Positions 51,974 through 60,087 of a stretch of DNA of 64,000 nt are shown piece by piece. The notes below the pieces were generated by a model. The model saw nothing but the letters and a program-made list of their open reading frames with translations. It was not told where the DNA came from and did no database searches. The stretch covers positions 124,001-188,000 of the forward strand of contig JADKDV010000004.1 in the NCBI GenBank assembly GCA_016718315.1, written 5' to 3'. The position numbers and the translations under genes are program-made. The stretch comes from Candidatus Obscuribacter sp. GTDB taxonomy: Bacteria; Cyanobacteriota; Vampirovibrionia; Obscuribacterales; Obscuribacteraceae. The first letter of the stretch is position 1. Every line of letters starts with the position of its first letter.

Positions 51974-52987
51974 TTAAAAGTCGAGACCTTTATCTAGCGC
52001 CTTCGCCTTTTGTTCGTCTGCGGCAGCCTTGGCTTTTTCGCCCATGGACTTATAGACTGCTGCTCTTTCGATAAGCAGATCTCTCTGTAATGGACTGAGC
52101 GCAATGGCTGCGCTGTAGTCTTTGATGGAGTCGGCAGCGCGATTGAATTTGTTATTGGCTTTGGCCCTTATGGTCAGAGTATTGATGCAGTTTTGTTGTT
52201 CTTTGCGGTCTTTAAATTTTGTCAGTGCTTGAGTCAGTGTCTCGATTGCCTTTTTATATCGACCATTGTAAAAGTACAGCCGGCCCAGTTCAAATAGCGC
52301 CGGGGCATCATCTGCATTTAGCTTGCACGATACTTCGTAGTCCAGGAGTGCTTTTGCGTCCTCGCCCATGAGCACGTAAGTGCGAGCGCGAGTAAAATAT
52401 GCGGCGGCGACTTCTGGTGCTGTTTTGGTGGCGATTATCTGGCTGGTGATATCCAGTACGGGTTTGGTCAATCCCAAGTGATGCATTGTCCATGCGGCAT
52501 GCATCAAGGCGTCAGGTGACAACTTGCCGCTTTTCCATGCTGCTACAAACTCTTTTTCGGCAGTTTCCGTTTCTTCCAGAGCGTAGTGCAATTGCGCCTT
52601 TTCAAATAAGTAGTAAGCACTTTGAGCGGAGTTGTTTTTGATGGCGTTGTCTAGAGTTGCCATAGATTGAGTAAGATTGCCTGCAGCAGCTTGTTTAGAT
52701 GCTAACGATTCTATTTTGTCAGGTCGCCCTGATAGTTTTAGCCTTACGTCATGGCGCATCAATGGCTTGTTTTGTGCCGGCGCCGCCTGGACAGATGGGC
52801 ACGCCACACTCGCTATCAGCACCACCGCAGACGCAGGGAGCATCGCCGCACTAGATACGAGCACCACCGCAGGCGCAGGGAGCATCGCCACACCAGATAC
52901 GAGCAACTCCGCATTGGATACTAGCACCGCCACACTTGCGAGCACCAGATGTGGCATCGGCACCTTAATGGCTTTGGATTGCTTCAT
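51974..52987 (-). CDS. Exported TPR protein with repeat-expanded signal sequence
   Basis: 337 residues. The N-terminal 70 residues are almost entirely hydrophobic and contain a 14-residue unit (VAMLPAPAVVLVSS / AAMLPASAVVLIAS) duplicated from a 42-bp DNA repeat. A likely cleavage site follows CPSVQAAPA. The rest (about 85-330) is TPR-like, with AAAYFTRARTYVLMGEDAKA, APALFELGRLYFYNGRYKKA and RDLLIERAAVYKSMGEKAKA. It probably acts as a periplasmic or membrane-bound scaffold. AGGGCGGACC precedes the ATG. No partner is evident. Confidence 0.8.
   Translation of the reverse strand: MKQSKAIKVPMPHLVLASVAVLVSNAELLVSGVAMLPAPAVVLVSSAAMLPASAVVLIASVACPSVQAAPAQNKPLMRHDVRLKLSGRPDKIESLASKQAAAGNLTQSMATLDNAIKNNSAQSAYYLFEKAQLHYALEETETAEKEFVAAWKSGKLSPDALMHAAWTMHHLGLTKPVLDITSQIIATKTAPEVAAAYFTRARTYVLMGEDAKALLDYEVSCKLNADDAPALFELGRLYFYNGRYKKAIETLTQALTKFKDRKEQQNCINTLTIRAKANNKFNRAADSIKDYSAAIALSPLQRDLLIERAAVYKSMGEKAKAAADEQKAKALDKGLDF
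52817..52942 (-). repeat. 42-bp in-frame tandem repeats in the signal sequence
   Basis: Two near-identical 42-bp units (52817-52858 and 52859-52900) and a diverged third (52901-52942) lie in the signal-sequence part of the TPR gene. Confidence 0.85.
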
Positions 52988-53041
52988 TATGGTCCGCCCT
53001 AAAAGTTGGTCTGCCGCGCCTGGTATCCATCAATGTACTAC

Positions 53042-53091
53042 AAAAAAATGGACCGGATCAGCACTCCCCCAAGAGTTATCTGATCCGGTCC
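53042..53091 (-). terminator. Rho-independent terminator of the 53209-53754 gene
   Basis: GGACCGGATCAG (53050-53061) pairs perfectly with CTGATCCGGTCC (53080-53091). Reading leftward the stem is followed by CAT7, so it terminates minus-strand transcription. Confidence 0.85.
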
Positions 53092-53208
53092 AAGCTTTTA
53101 TTCGGTTTTGCTTTGGAGCCATGAGCGGCGACGTCGTTCAACTTTTGACTGATTGCATCAACTGCCGTGACTAGCGCATTTTTATGCAACCGCTGTCCGC
53201 CCCTGCTT

Positions 53209-53754
53209 TTACCACTGTGGTCTGACAGTGGATGCTTCGCCAAACATTTTGCCAAAGTCTTTGCAGAAAGTTTTGACGGACGGGGCAGCAGCGTTGTAGG
53301 CAGCCAATCCACCAAAGCCTACAACACCTAGCGTGCCCAGTCCGACTATTTCTGGAGCAGTTGCCGCTACGGCGATAGCGCCACAGCCTAATGCTCCAAC
53401 GGTGCCCACACCGGTTAGTGTGGATTCAAGGGGATAATTCTTTATGCTATCGCTAGCCATTTTATTCAAACCATCTACGCCTTTTTTAAGCTCTGCGCCT
53501 TGCTTCATGCCTTCGCCGAGGACATTGCGCACAAAGCCTGTAGCACCGTCTCTCAGAGGAGCGCTTTGCTCAGTCATTTTTTCCCAGTGTTGAGCAGGTG
53601 TCTCAGCTAAATAAGCTTGCACTTCGCAGGCAAGTCTTTTTGTGGCGCCAGCGGCATCAAACTCTGCCTTGCTTGCGGCATATTGTTCGCCGGACTTACC
53701 GACTGGACGTCCAGCTTCATGATTAATTGTGGCGTTGCTTTCTGCGTTTTTCAT
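53209..53754 (-). CDS. Unknown protein with Gly/Ala-rich hydrophobic hairpin
   Basis: 181 residues from ATG 53754, preferred because AGAGGACC precedes it; an upstream in-frame ATG lacks a site. The N-terminal half is helical and charged (QAYLAETPAQHWEKMTEQ). Residues about 105-155 form two glycine-rich hydrophobic segments (LTGVGTVGALGCGAIAVAA, IVGLGTLGVVGFGGLAAYN) like a membrane hairpin. No family recognised. A strong terminator follows. Confidence 0.72.
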   Translation of the reverse strand: MKNAESNATINHEAGRPVGKSGEQYAASKAEFDAAGATKRLACEVQAYLAETPAQHWEKMTEQSAPLRDGATGFVRNVLGEGMKQGAELKKGVDGLNKMASDSIKNYPLESTLTGVGTVGALGCGAIAVAATAPEIVGLGTLGVVGFGGLAAYNAAAPSVKTFCKDFGKMFGEASTVRPQW

Positions 53755-53925
53755 TTTTCGGTCCTCTTGGGGGAGTTGCTTTCGATGCCCTAACATTAGT
53801 CCTGGACCGTTATTGCTTCACTGTGCAAAAACACAGTCTTTTGTGTAGCCAAGTGGTCTAATTTGCCCTGGCTAAATGTACTTGGCGGCTTTTTCTACTA
53901 AAATATTGCTCTCTGGGGTAGGTTA

Positions 53926-55089
53926 ATGACCGCCCTGACCAACAACGGTAAAACCATGAGCTACGCCTTCCACATCTTTTTGCAAAACGAGCCCAAGCTC
54001 CAGGATTTGCTCTCAAACTTGACCAAGCTCAGGCTGGCAGTAGAGCACAATCCCTCGGCTGTGCCAGCTGAGTTTGCTGCTTTTAAAGAGGAAAGTATCG
54101 ATGTAGACGGGGTCAGCCCCAACATCAATGTGGTCGGTCCCTGCACCACTTTTGCCGAAGAAATGCCCAGCTTTAGCACCAATGACCTGGATAAATGCAA
54201 ATGGGTCGTCTATGCCAACTGCGATTTGGAGCAGGAGACTCTGGATCTTGCCAGCAAGTTTGGTAGCGCCCTGGTCAAAACCTACAAAGGCGCTCTATAT
54301 GATCCGCAAGAGGATCAGCTGATTTTTCCCAAACGGGTGGCGCGCAAGTCTGAGGCACAAGAAATCAAGCTGCTCTCTCTAGAGTGGTTTACCTCTGATG
54401 AGCACTTTATGCCGGACAAAGCAGCCAGACTGCTAGAAATACTCGAAGAATTTTGCCCACAGGCGCAGCCCATGCGCTACGGGCGCAATCTGCCCTTTAC
54501 TAACAAATTGGTAAATGGTGGCAAAGATGCTTTTATCGGCGCCCTGCGCAAAGAAGGCAGTGTGCGTTGGCGTGGTCGCTATCCCGCTTTAGGCGGTGCT
54601 ATTTGGCGTCCTTCGGAGTTTACGCGGACCAAGAGTACTGAGAGTCCTTGCGTCACAATTTCGCTCGACTTTGATTGCAGCTGGGTAACAGCTAGCTCCG
54701 AAAACTCCCAGCAGATTGTCGATCTCTTTACCGCAATTTCCGAGTCACTGGAGTGCTTTTATGGTGGATGCGCTGTGCGGCGCAAAGTCACTATGGTAGA
54801 CGGCGAGGTCTTCCTCGGTCCCGACGCCGAAAACTGGTCCTTTGGCCGCTCTGCTTACTGGGACGGTATCCCGGTCGTCAAAACATGGCTCACGTGGTTT
54901 GGTGCTAAGTACAAAGAGGAGGTCCAAGACCTACTCGATCACCGCTTTGTCTCTATGGAGGGTAGCTTTATGCGCCTCGGCGATAAGCCCATGGATGCTG
55001 ACGAGTTGAGCTATGTTTTTCCCAAGTTGCCCGAGCATCTGCTCAACGCCGAGACATCGCACGGTCTCTTTAGAAAGAGCATGCTCTAA
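53926..55089 (+). CDS. Unknown 387-residue cytoplasmic protein
   Basis: No family recognised with confidence. The protein is soluble, with mixed alpha/beta composition and many aromatic residues in the C-terminal half (GRSAYWDGIPVVKTWLTWFG). A weak resemblance to polymorphic-toxin immunity proteins was considered but cannot be supported. GGGGTAGG precedes the ATG. It is divergent from the gene at 53209 and 130 bp from the next gene. Confidence 0.72.
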   Translation: MTALTNNGKTMSYAFHIFLQNEPKLQDLLSNLTKLRLAVEHNPSAVPAEFAAFKEESIDVDGVSPNINVVGPCTTFAEEMPSFSTNDLDKCKWVVYANCDLEQETLDLASKFGSALVKTYKGALYDPQEDQLIFPKRVARKSEAQEIKLLSLEWFTSDEHFMPDKAARLLEILEEFCPQAQPMRYGRNLPFTNKLVNGGKDAFIGALRKEGSVRWRGRYPALGGAIWRPSEFTRTKSTESPCVTISLDFDCSWVTASSENSQQIVDLFTAISESLECFYGGCAVRRKVTMVDGEVFLGPDAENWSFGRSAYWDGIPVVKTWLTWFGAKYKEEVQDLLDHRFVSMEGSFMRLGDKPMDADELSYVFPKLPEHLLNAETSHGLFRKSML

Positions 55090-55219
55090 AAGCTCAATCT
55101 ATTTTTTGCTATTGCAAAAAAGTCTCTGTTTTAGCCTCAACTTTGCCACAATTTTTTTGTATTGTTGATGTACGAGATCTTTTTCTCTGTGGTGGTGACG
55201 GCTTTACCAGGTATCTCTA

Positions 55220-56062
55220 GTGTCAGAATTTATACTAACTCCTTGCTTCTCGGTGGAAGAGTTTGTTGAGGCTTCTGTCAAGGAAGCTGAGATAGACAGC
55301 GCCGAAGAATGGCTCTCCAGCCTCTATAAAACGGCGGCACCCAGTCTTGCCACGCTTCACAGGCTGGACCGAACGCCTGTAGCTACAGCGTTTGTCGTGC
55401 ACAGTCAGGGTATCCTGGCCAGCGACTTTAGTGCGGTAGCGCACTTGGACCGGCGTCAGGGACTCGCTATATTTACCAATGGGCAGGAGCGTAAAGTCAC
55501 CTTGTTGGCTTTTGATGTCCGGGCTAATGTTTCGCTATTTAAAATCGCTGAGCCAGTAGGCACAGGCGCAGGGCTAAAAGCCTTGCCTCTAGTGCGTGCT
55601 AGCACTCATAAGAGCAATGCCATCGCCTGTATCAGTCTTTTGCCGGGCGACCGTCCGCACGTTGCCGCAGGGCTATTGCGCGGGCTAAAGTTTGATCGGC
55701 GGGTCGAGGTTATTTGCCGACTCTCCGGAGCTGTTGCCAGCGGCGGTAGTCCTATCTTTAATCGACAGGGACGAGTCACTGGGATATTTAACGATCGCCT
55801 CACTGGTCTCGATAAAGGCGCTGGCGCTGAGCACATCCACTCCTTACTAAAAGCTTTGCAGACTATAGCGATGCCTCAAGACGGCGTGCTCAAAATACAT
55901 AGTAGAGTCGGTGTCGATCATGCGCCGGTGCGCTCCTTGCAACATGATGTGCCGTCTACTTTGCTCAGCGAGGAGTTTGAGCGCATGCGCCGAGATCCTT
56001 GCTACAAGCGCAAGGTAGATGATATGTTTGCTGTCAATATAGAGCAGACTGCTGTACTTTAG
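55220..56062 (+). CDS. Trypsin-like fold protein, probably catalytically degenerate
   Basis: 280 residues. The order FVVHSQGILASDFSAVAHL, VSLFKIAEP and ASGGSPIFNRQGRVTGIFN follows the DegP/HtrA protease pattern (GFVI-GYILTNAHVV, DLALLKI, GNSGGPLFN-G-VVGI). The position of the catalytic His is replaced within SDFSAV, and the Asp strand reads NVSLFK, while a Ser remains in SGGSP. It therefore looks like a pseudoprotease used for binding. No signal peptide or PDZ domain is seen. GTG start. A charged C-terminal tail follows (FERMRRDPCYKRKVDDMF). Confidence 0.68.
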   Translation: MSEFILTPCFSVEEFVEASVKEAEIDSAEEWLSSLYKTAAPSLATLHRLDRTPVATAFVVHSQGILASDFSAVAHLDRRQGLAIFTNGQERKVTLLAFDVRANVSLFKIAEPVGTGAGLKALPLVRASTHKSNAIACISLLPGDRPHVAAGLLRGLKFDRRVEVICRLSGAVASGGSPIFNRQGRVTGIFNDRLTGLDKGAGAEHIHSLLKALQTIAMPQDGVLKIHSRVGVDHAPVRSLQHDVPSTLLSEEFERMRRDPCYKRKVDDMFAVNIEQTAVL

Positions 56063-56136
56063 GGCGATTTGTAAGGCTCCAGCACCCCTCCCGATTGCCG
56101 CCTTTTGCGCGGCCAGGTAAACTGTGCTGGGGGTCT

Positions 56137-57972
56137 ATGAACAGACAGCGGCACAAACAGCATCCTGAAGTCCTGATACTCATGCTTGGCGTGGGGGTCT
56201 TTGCTGCGATGGTGGTTTTGTCGCAGTTTGAAGTGCAAGAGCGCTTTTTTGGCAATCATCATCAGCATCCCTACGAGACTGTGGATGCGGAGCATCACGT
56301 TACCACCGGTGTCTACACATCGCGCGATGGTGTTGTGCATGATGGTCATGCCGAAGCCAGAGAGCGGGCGCGTGCGGGCGGTGAGCCAGCAAGTGTCGGT
56401 GCGGCAGGTGTTGGTAGTGCAGGTGTTAGTAGTGCAGGCGTCAATTCAACAGACGTTAACTCAACAGGCATTAATTCAGGTGGTATTAATTCGGCAGATG
56501 CTAATTCCGCAGGCCATAATCCCGTAGGCATTAATTCAACAGTCCATAATTCAGCAGGTGTAAATCCCGCAGGTGCTAATCACTCTGGAGCACAAGTGAG
56601 TAACGGCATGGACGCCAGTCCACCGTTGGACCTCGCTGGTGGTCCGGCGCAAGGCGCTGCCACTGATGATGTGCCGGATTTTCGTCCGCCAGTTAAGAGC
56701 GCTCGTGAGGTTTATCTAGAGCTGCGTAAGCAGGAAGAAGCCAAACAAGCCGAAGCGATGACTAAGCAGGCTGAGGCGACAGCCATGGCATTGCGCGTAG
56801 AAGCAGCAAAGGTGGCCGCAGAAAAAGAAGCGGCGGTCAAAGCCGCGGCTGCTAAAGAAGCAGCACTAAAGGAGTTGGCTGAAAAAGACGCCATCCTCAA
56901 GGCGCAAGTAGCTAAAGATGCCGCTATAAATCAAAGACTGCTTGCCAGTGCATCTGGTGGCAATCGTTTACGCTCATTGCCTTCTTTACCTCTGCCTCCG
57001 CCGCCTGGCGGTGGCGTTTTATCGGCTGCGACCAATAGTTCTGCAACCAATAGTTCTGCTACCAGTACTGTCGCAACTAATTCAATGGCTACTAATTCAA
57101 TAGCTACTAATTCCGCCAATTCGTCTGCCGGCAACAACTCTGCTAGCGTCCAGTCCATGATGCCCGGCAGTACCAGTCTGCGCAATACGCTGCCTGGCTC
57201 CAAGTTTGTCAGCATGGCACAGTCGCGTGGCGTCAATGTGCCTCTGGCTGATGATGCCGTCAGCTCCACTGTCACCCGCTTTTATGGTGCCACGTTTGTC
57301 GCCGATCCCAAGCTCAAACTACCAGCTAAAGCTATGTTTGAAAAACCTGCCGACTCTCGCGCTTATCAAAAGACTATTCCGCTCAAACGTTTTTATATGG
57401 GCGGCTACAGAGTATCTCTGCAAGCACCTGCTGCCGACGCATTGATCGCTGCCCAAAAAGAAGCCAGCGCCACTCATCTCAAGATCACGCCGGTAGGCGA
57501 TGTAGCCAGTCTGCGCAGCTATGAGGACACTTCTTACATCTGGCATAAGTATCTGGATAAGGGTTTGTCTTATTGGGTCGGACGCAAAAAGATCACTCCA
57601 GCCCAGGCGCATGCCATCCTGGCCAGTCCGCCCAAAAAGCAGCTCAGTCAGGTCATAGCACTGGAGCAAAAGGGTCTTTATCTGCACGCCAATCATGCTC
57701 ACAGCATCCTCAATCTGGCCGCACCTCCTGGTAGTTCTCAGCATATTTCTGGTCTGGCGCTAGACATTGAAGAGCATCAAAACGCCAATGTCAGAGCCAT
57801 CCTCAATCGGCACGGCTGGTATCAGACTGTCGCTCACGACTTCCCGCATTTTATTTATCTGGGACGACCAGTCAATGAGCTGCCGCAACTTGGTTTGACG
57901 TCGATAAAGAGTGATGGTCGACAGTTTTGGGTACCGGATGTGCCAGACAATCTGCCGCCAGCTTTGCGATAG
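56137..57972 (+). CDS. Membrane-anchored M15-like (VanY-type) peptidase with repeat linkers
   Basis: 611 residues from ATG 56137, preceded by GGGGG. A membrane helix at about 12-30 is followed by 12 pentapeptide repeats (GVNST type), a Lys/Ala/Glu coiled coil (about 188-270), a Pro-rich spot, six ATNSS repeats and a C-terminal domain. The latter has GSSQHISGLALDIEEHQN and HGWYQTVAHDFPHFIYLG, the H-x6-D and final His zinc pattern of M15 D,D-/L,D-carboxypeptidases. It should trim peptidoglycan peptides at a distance from the membrane set by the repeat and coiled-coil stalk. Confidence 0.8.
   Translation: MNRQRHKQHPEVLILMLGVGVFAAMVVLSQFEVQERFFGNHHQHPYETVDAEHHVTTGVYTSRDGVVHDGHAEARERARAGGEPASVGAAGVGSAGVSSAGVNSTDVNSTGINSGGINSADANSAGHNPVGINSTVHNSAGVNPAGANHSGAQVSNGMDASPPLDLAGGPAQGAATDDVPDFRPPVKSAREVYLELRKQEEAKQAEAMTKQAEATAMALRVEAAKVAAEKEAAVKAAAAKEAALKELAEKDAILKAQVAKDAAINQRLLASASGGNRLRSLPSLPLPPPPGGGVLSAATNSSATNSSATSTVATNSMATNSIATNSANSSAGNNSASVQSMMPGSTSLRNTLPGSKFVSMAQSRGVNVPLADDAVSSTVTRFYGATFVADPKLKLPAKAMFEKPADSRAYQKTIPLKRFYMGGYRVSLQAPAADALIAAQKEASATHLKITPVGDVASLRSYEDTSYIWHKYLDKGLSYWVGRKKITPAQAHAILASPPKKQLSQVIALEQKGLYLHANHAHSILNLAAPPGSSQHISGLALDIEEHQNANVRAILNRHGWYQTVAHDFPHFIYLGRPVNELPQLGLTSIKSDGRQFWVPDVPDNLPPALR
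56407..56586 (+). repeat. Twelve 15-bp in-frame tandem repeats
   Basis: Units encode [GD][VI][NS]S[TAG]-like pentapeptides in the stalk of the M15 peptidase. Confidence 0.85.
57028..57117 (+). repeat. Six 15-bp in-frame tandem repeats
   Basis: Units encode ATNSS, ATNSS, ATSTV, ATNSM, ATNSI and ATNSA just before the peptidase domain. Confidence 0.85.
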
Positions 57973-58135
57973 GTTTTAATGCTGGTATTGCCGGTGATTT
58001 TGCTGTCGGTTTTGCGGCAGGGGTTTTGCTCTTGGGGCATTTTGGGCTGAGCTTTATTGCTCTAAAAAAGAGCATTTGTACAGCTTTTATTAATGCCTGC
58101 TTAACTCAGTCTTAAACCCAGCGGGCATAAGTTAG

Positions 58136-58188
58136 TAGCATAAAGAATAAGAAGAAGAAAAAGAAGAAAAGAAGAGAGAAGAAGAAAA
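58136..58188 (+). promoter_or_regulatory. Polypurine (GAA-rich) leader before the TIGR04222-type gene
   Basis: The 45 nt before the ATG at 58189 are almost only A and G (AAGAAGAAGAAAAAG and similar). Several overlapping AGAAG/GAGAG sites could serve as ribosome-binding sites, and the tract would keep the start region unpaired. Confidence 0.6.
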
Positions 58189-59125
58189 ATGAATGAATTA
58201 AATCCTTTTGCATGGCATGGAGCACCGTATCTGGTGTTTTACACCATGGCTTGTGTGGTGGCTATAGGCATCGCCAATCTGGTCAAGATGCAGATCCTCG
58301 GCAAGCTTAGCTCCGATATTATGACCACTGGCAACGAGGGCGAGGCCATTGCTCGCAAGCTCAATGCCTACGAAGCCGCTGCTCTCCAGGGCGGTAGTGA
58401 GCGAGTGCTGGCTTGCGCTCTGGCAACGCTCACCAGTCACAAACATGATCTCACTGGATACGACTAGCAACTCTATTTTGTCCACTGGCAGTGGGCAGAC
58501 TGGGGCTGACCTGCATCCTGTAGAGCGAGCAATTTTGCAGAGAGTTAAGAATAATGGGGTGACAATCAACACCGCCAAGACCACGATAATTCCCGAGATG
58601 GGCGACATTAACTCACGCTTGCAGGACTTAGGGCTGATACCTCCAGCCAATGAGATCGCTATGAGCCGGTTTTTTCCCATGCTGGTAGTGGCAGTCTCGG
58701 CCTGCACCCTGGCTATGCCCAAAATAATCATCGGCAGCACACTGCATAAGCCAGTTATCCTGCTATTTGCGGAGATGTTTCTCTTTTGCATGATTTCTCT
58801 GGTCTTTCTCAAGGAACAGTCAGAGACCACAGGCAAGGGTGATGTCGTCCTCTCTGCGATGAGACGCAGCGGCTCGGCTCTAAGGCTGACATCGACCAGC
58901 AACCCAGCTGCTCTCTCGTTAGCTGACACCGCTTTTGCCTACGCTCTGTTTGGCGGTGTAGCGATAGCCGCCGACCCGTTTGCCCAAGCGATGAGATTGA
59001 TCAAGCCTCAGCCCTCATCAGGTAGTGGTGGTTGTGGTGGCGGCAGTGGATGTGGCAGCAGTAGTGGCTGTGGTAGCAGTTGCGGTGGTGGCGGATGTGG
59101 TGGCTGCGGTGGTTGTTGTGGGTAA
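58189..59125 (+). pseudogene. TIGR04222-type membrane protein with Cys/Gly-rich tail, frame-broken
   Basis: The frame from ATG 58189 begins NPFAWHGAPYLVFYTMACVV and reaches LNAYEAAALQGGSERVLACA before a stop at 58467. This matches the start of TIGR04222 proteins. The continuation is one base over in another frame (LHPVERAILQRV at about 58512, two membrane helices near 58690-58810, a cytoplasmic stretch) and ends in GCGGGSGCGSSSGCGSS, CGGGGCGGCGGCCG at 59125. The whole span is 937 nt, one base over a multiple of three. Both halves together give a complete family layout. The tail has eight cysteines and lies immediately before the MNIO gene, so it may be that enzyme's substrate (inference). A sequence error, recent inactivation or programmed +1 shift near 58446-58467 are all open. 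Confidence 0.72.
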
Positions 59126-59132
59126 TCAATCT

Positions 59133-59156
59133 AGGACCAAATCCAGGACCAAATCC
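59133..59156 (+). repeat. Exact 12-bp tandem repeat at the MNIO ribosome site
   Basis: AGGACCAAATCC occurs twice with no spacer and ends directly at the ATG of the MNIO gene. Each copy carries one AGGA, doubling the potential Shine-Dalgarno site. Confidence 0.85.
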
Positions 59157-60059
59157 ATGACAGCAATAGGACTGGGCTACCGTCCAGAGCTGGCACTCTA
59201 CATAGAGCGCAGAGAGGACCTGGGTTTTGTAGAGATCCTGGCAGAGGACTATCACAGCCCCAGCTGCGTACCAGACGCTCTCAAGACACTGGCACAAAGA
59301 GGCGTGGAGATCATCGTCCACTGTACCTCACTCAATCTCGGTGGGACTGAGCCTGTAGACTTAAAAATGGTCAAACACATAGATGCGCTGGCAAGATATT
59401 TTGAATCCCCCTTTGTCAGTGATCATGTTGCTTTTGTCAGAGCTGGTGGGCTGGAGAGTGGACATCTACTGCCGGTGCCTCGCAATCAAGTCGCGCTCGA
59501 TCTACTGACACGCAATGTCGCTCAGGCTAAAGAGCATCTCAGTGTGCCGCTTGTATTAGAAAACATCGCTACAACTTTTGAGTGGCCAGCATCTATGCAA
59601 CAAATGGATGAGGCTGATTTTTTAACTGAGCTGTTGCGGCTCACAGACTGCCAGTTTTTGCTTGATGTATCTAATCTTTTTGCCAATAGTTTTAATCACA
59701 AGTTTGATGCTGTCGATTATCTCAAGCGTTTGCCACTGGAGCGGCTAGCATACTTGCATATGGCTGGTGGTACTTTTAAGCAAGGTCTCTATCATGATAC
59801 TCATTGCCACCCACTGAGAGAGCAGTCTCTCGATCTGCTGGCTAGTCTCTGTCAGTTGACTGTGCCACCGCGAGTGATGCTTGAGCGCGATGATAGCTTC
59901 CCGCCGGTTGCGGAGTTGACCGCTGAGCTGGATGCCATCGCCGCAGTATGCGCCTCTGCCAGGGCTGATCTAGAGATGGAGAGGAGAGATGATAAATCCC
60001 GCGGTGTCAAAGACGATTGTACTGAGATTGAGAGCCATGTAAGAGTGTGCCGAGAGTAA
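59157..60059 (+). CDS. MNIO (DUF692) iron-dependent peptide-modifying oxidase
   Basis: 300 residues, a TIM-barrel of the DUF692 family now called multinuclear non-heme iron-dependent oxidative enzymes (MbnB, TglH, ChrH and bufferin enzymes). Metal-site motifs are present in order: GLGYRPELA, VEILAEDYH, VHCTSLNLGG, VSDHVAFV with LLPVPRN, PLVLENIAT, LLDVSNLFANSFNH, YLHMAGGTF with DTHCHP, and MLERDDSFPP. Members oxidise cysteine (or Asn/Asp) side chains of ribosomal peptides. The ATG at 59157 is chosen because it follows the AGGA repeats and the fold begins there. It lies 31 bp after the Cys-tailed membrane gene and 28 bp before a small partner gene. Confidence 0.92.
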   Translation: MTAIGLGYRPELALYIERREDLGFVEILAEDYHSPSCVPDALKTLAQRGVEIIVHCTSLNLGGTEPVDLKMVKHIDALARYFESPFVSDHVAFVRAGGLESGHLLPVPRNQVALDLLTRNVAQAKEHLSVPLVLENIATTFEWPASMQQMDEADFLTELLRLTDCQFLLDVSNLFANSFNHKFDAVDYLKRLPLERLAYLHMAGGTFKQGLYHDTHCHPLREQSLDLLASLCQLTVPPRVMLERDDSFPPVAELTAELDAIAAVCASARADLEMERRDDKSRGVKDDCTEIESHVRVCRE

Positions 60060-60087
60060 AATTGAGGGTCACTCGGACCTCGCCTCG

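Noticed and set aside
53926..55089. Assignment as a polymorphic-toxin immunity protein
   Set aside because: The resemblance is only in general composition, and no toxin gene lies next to it.
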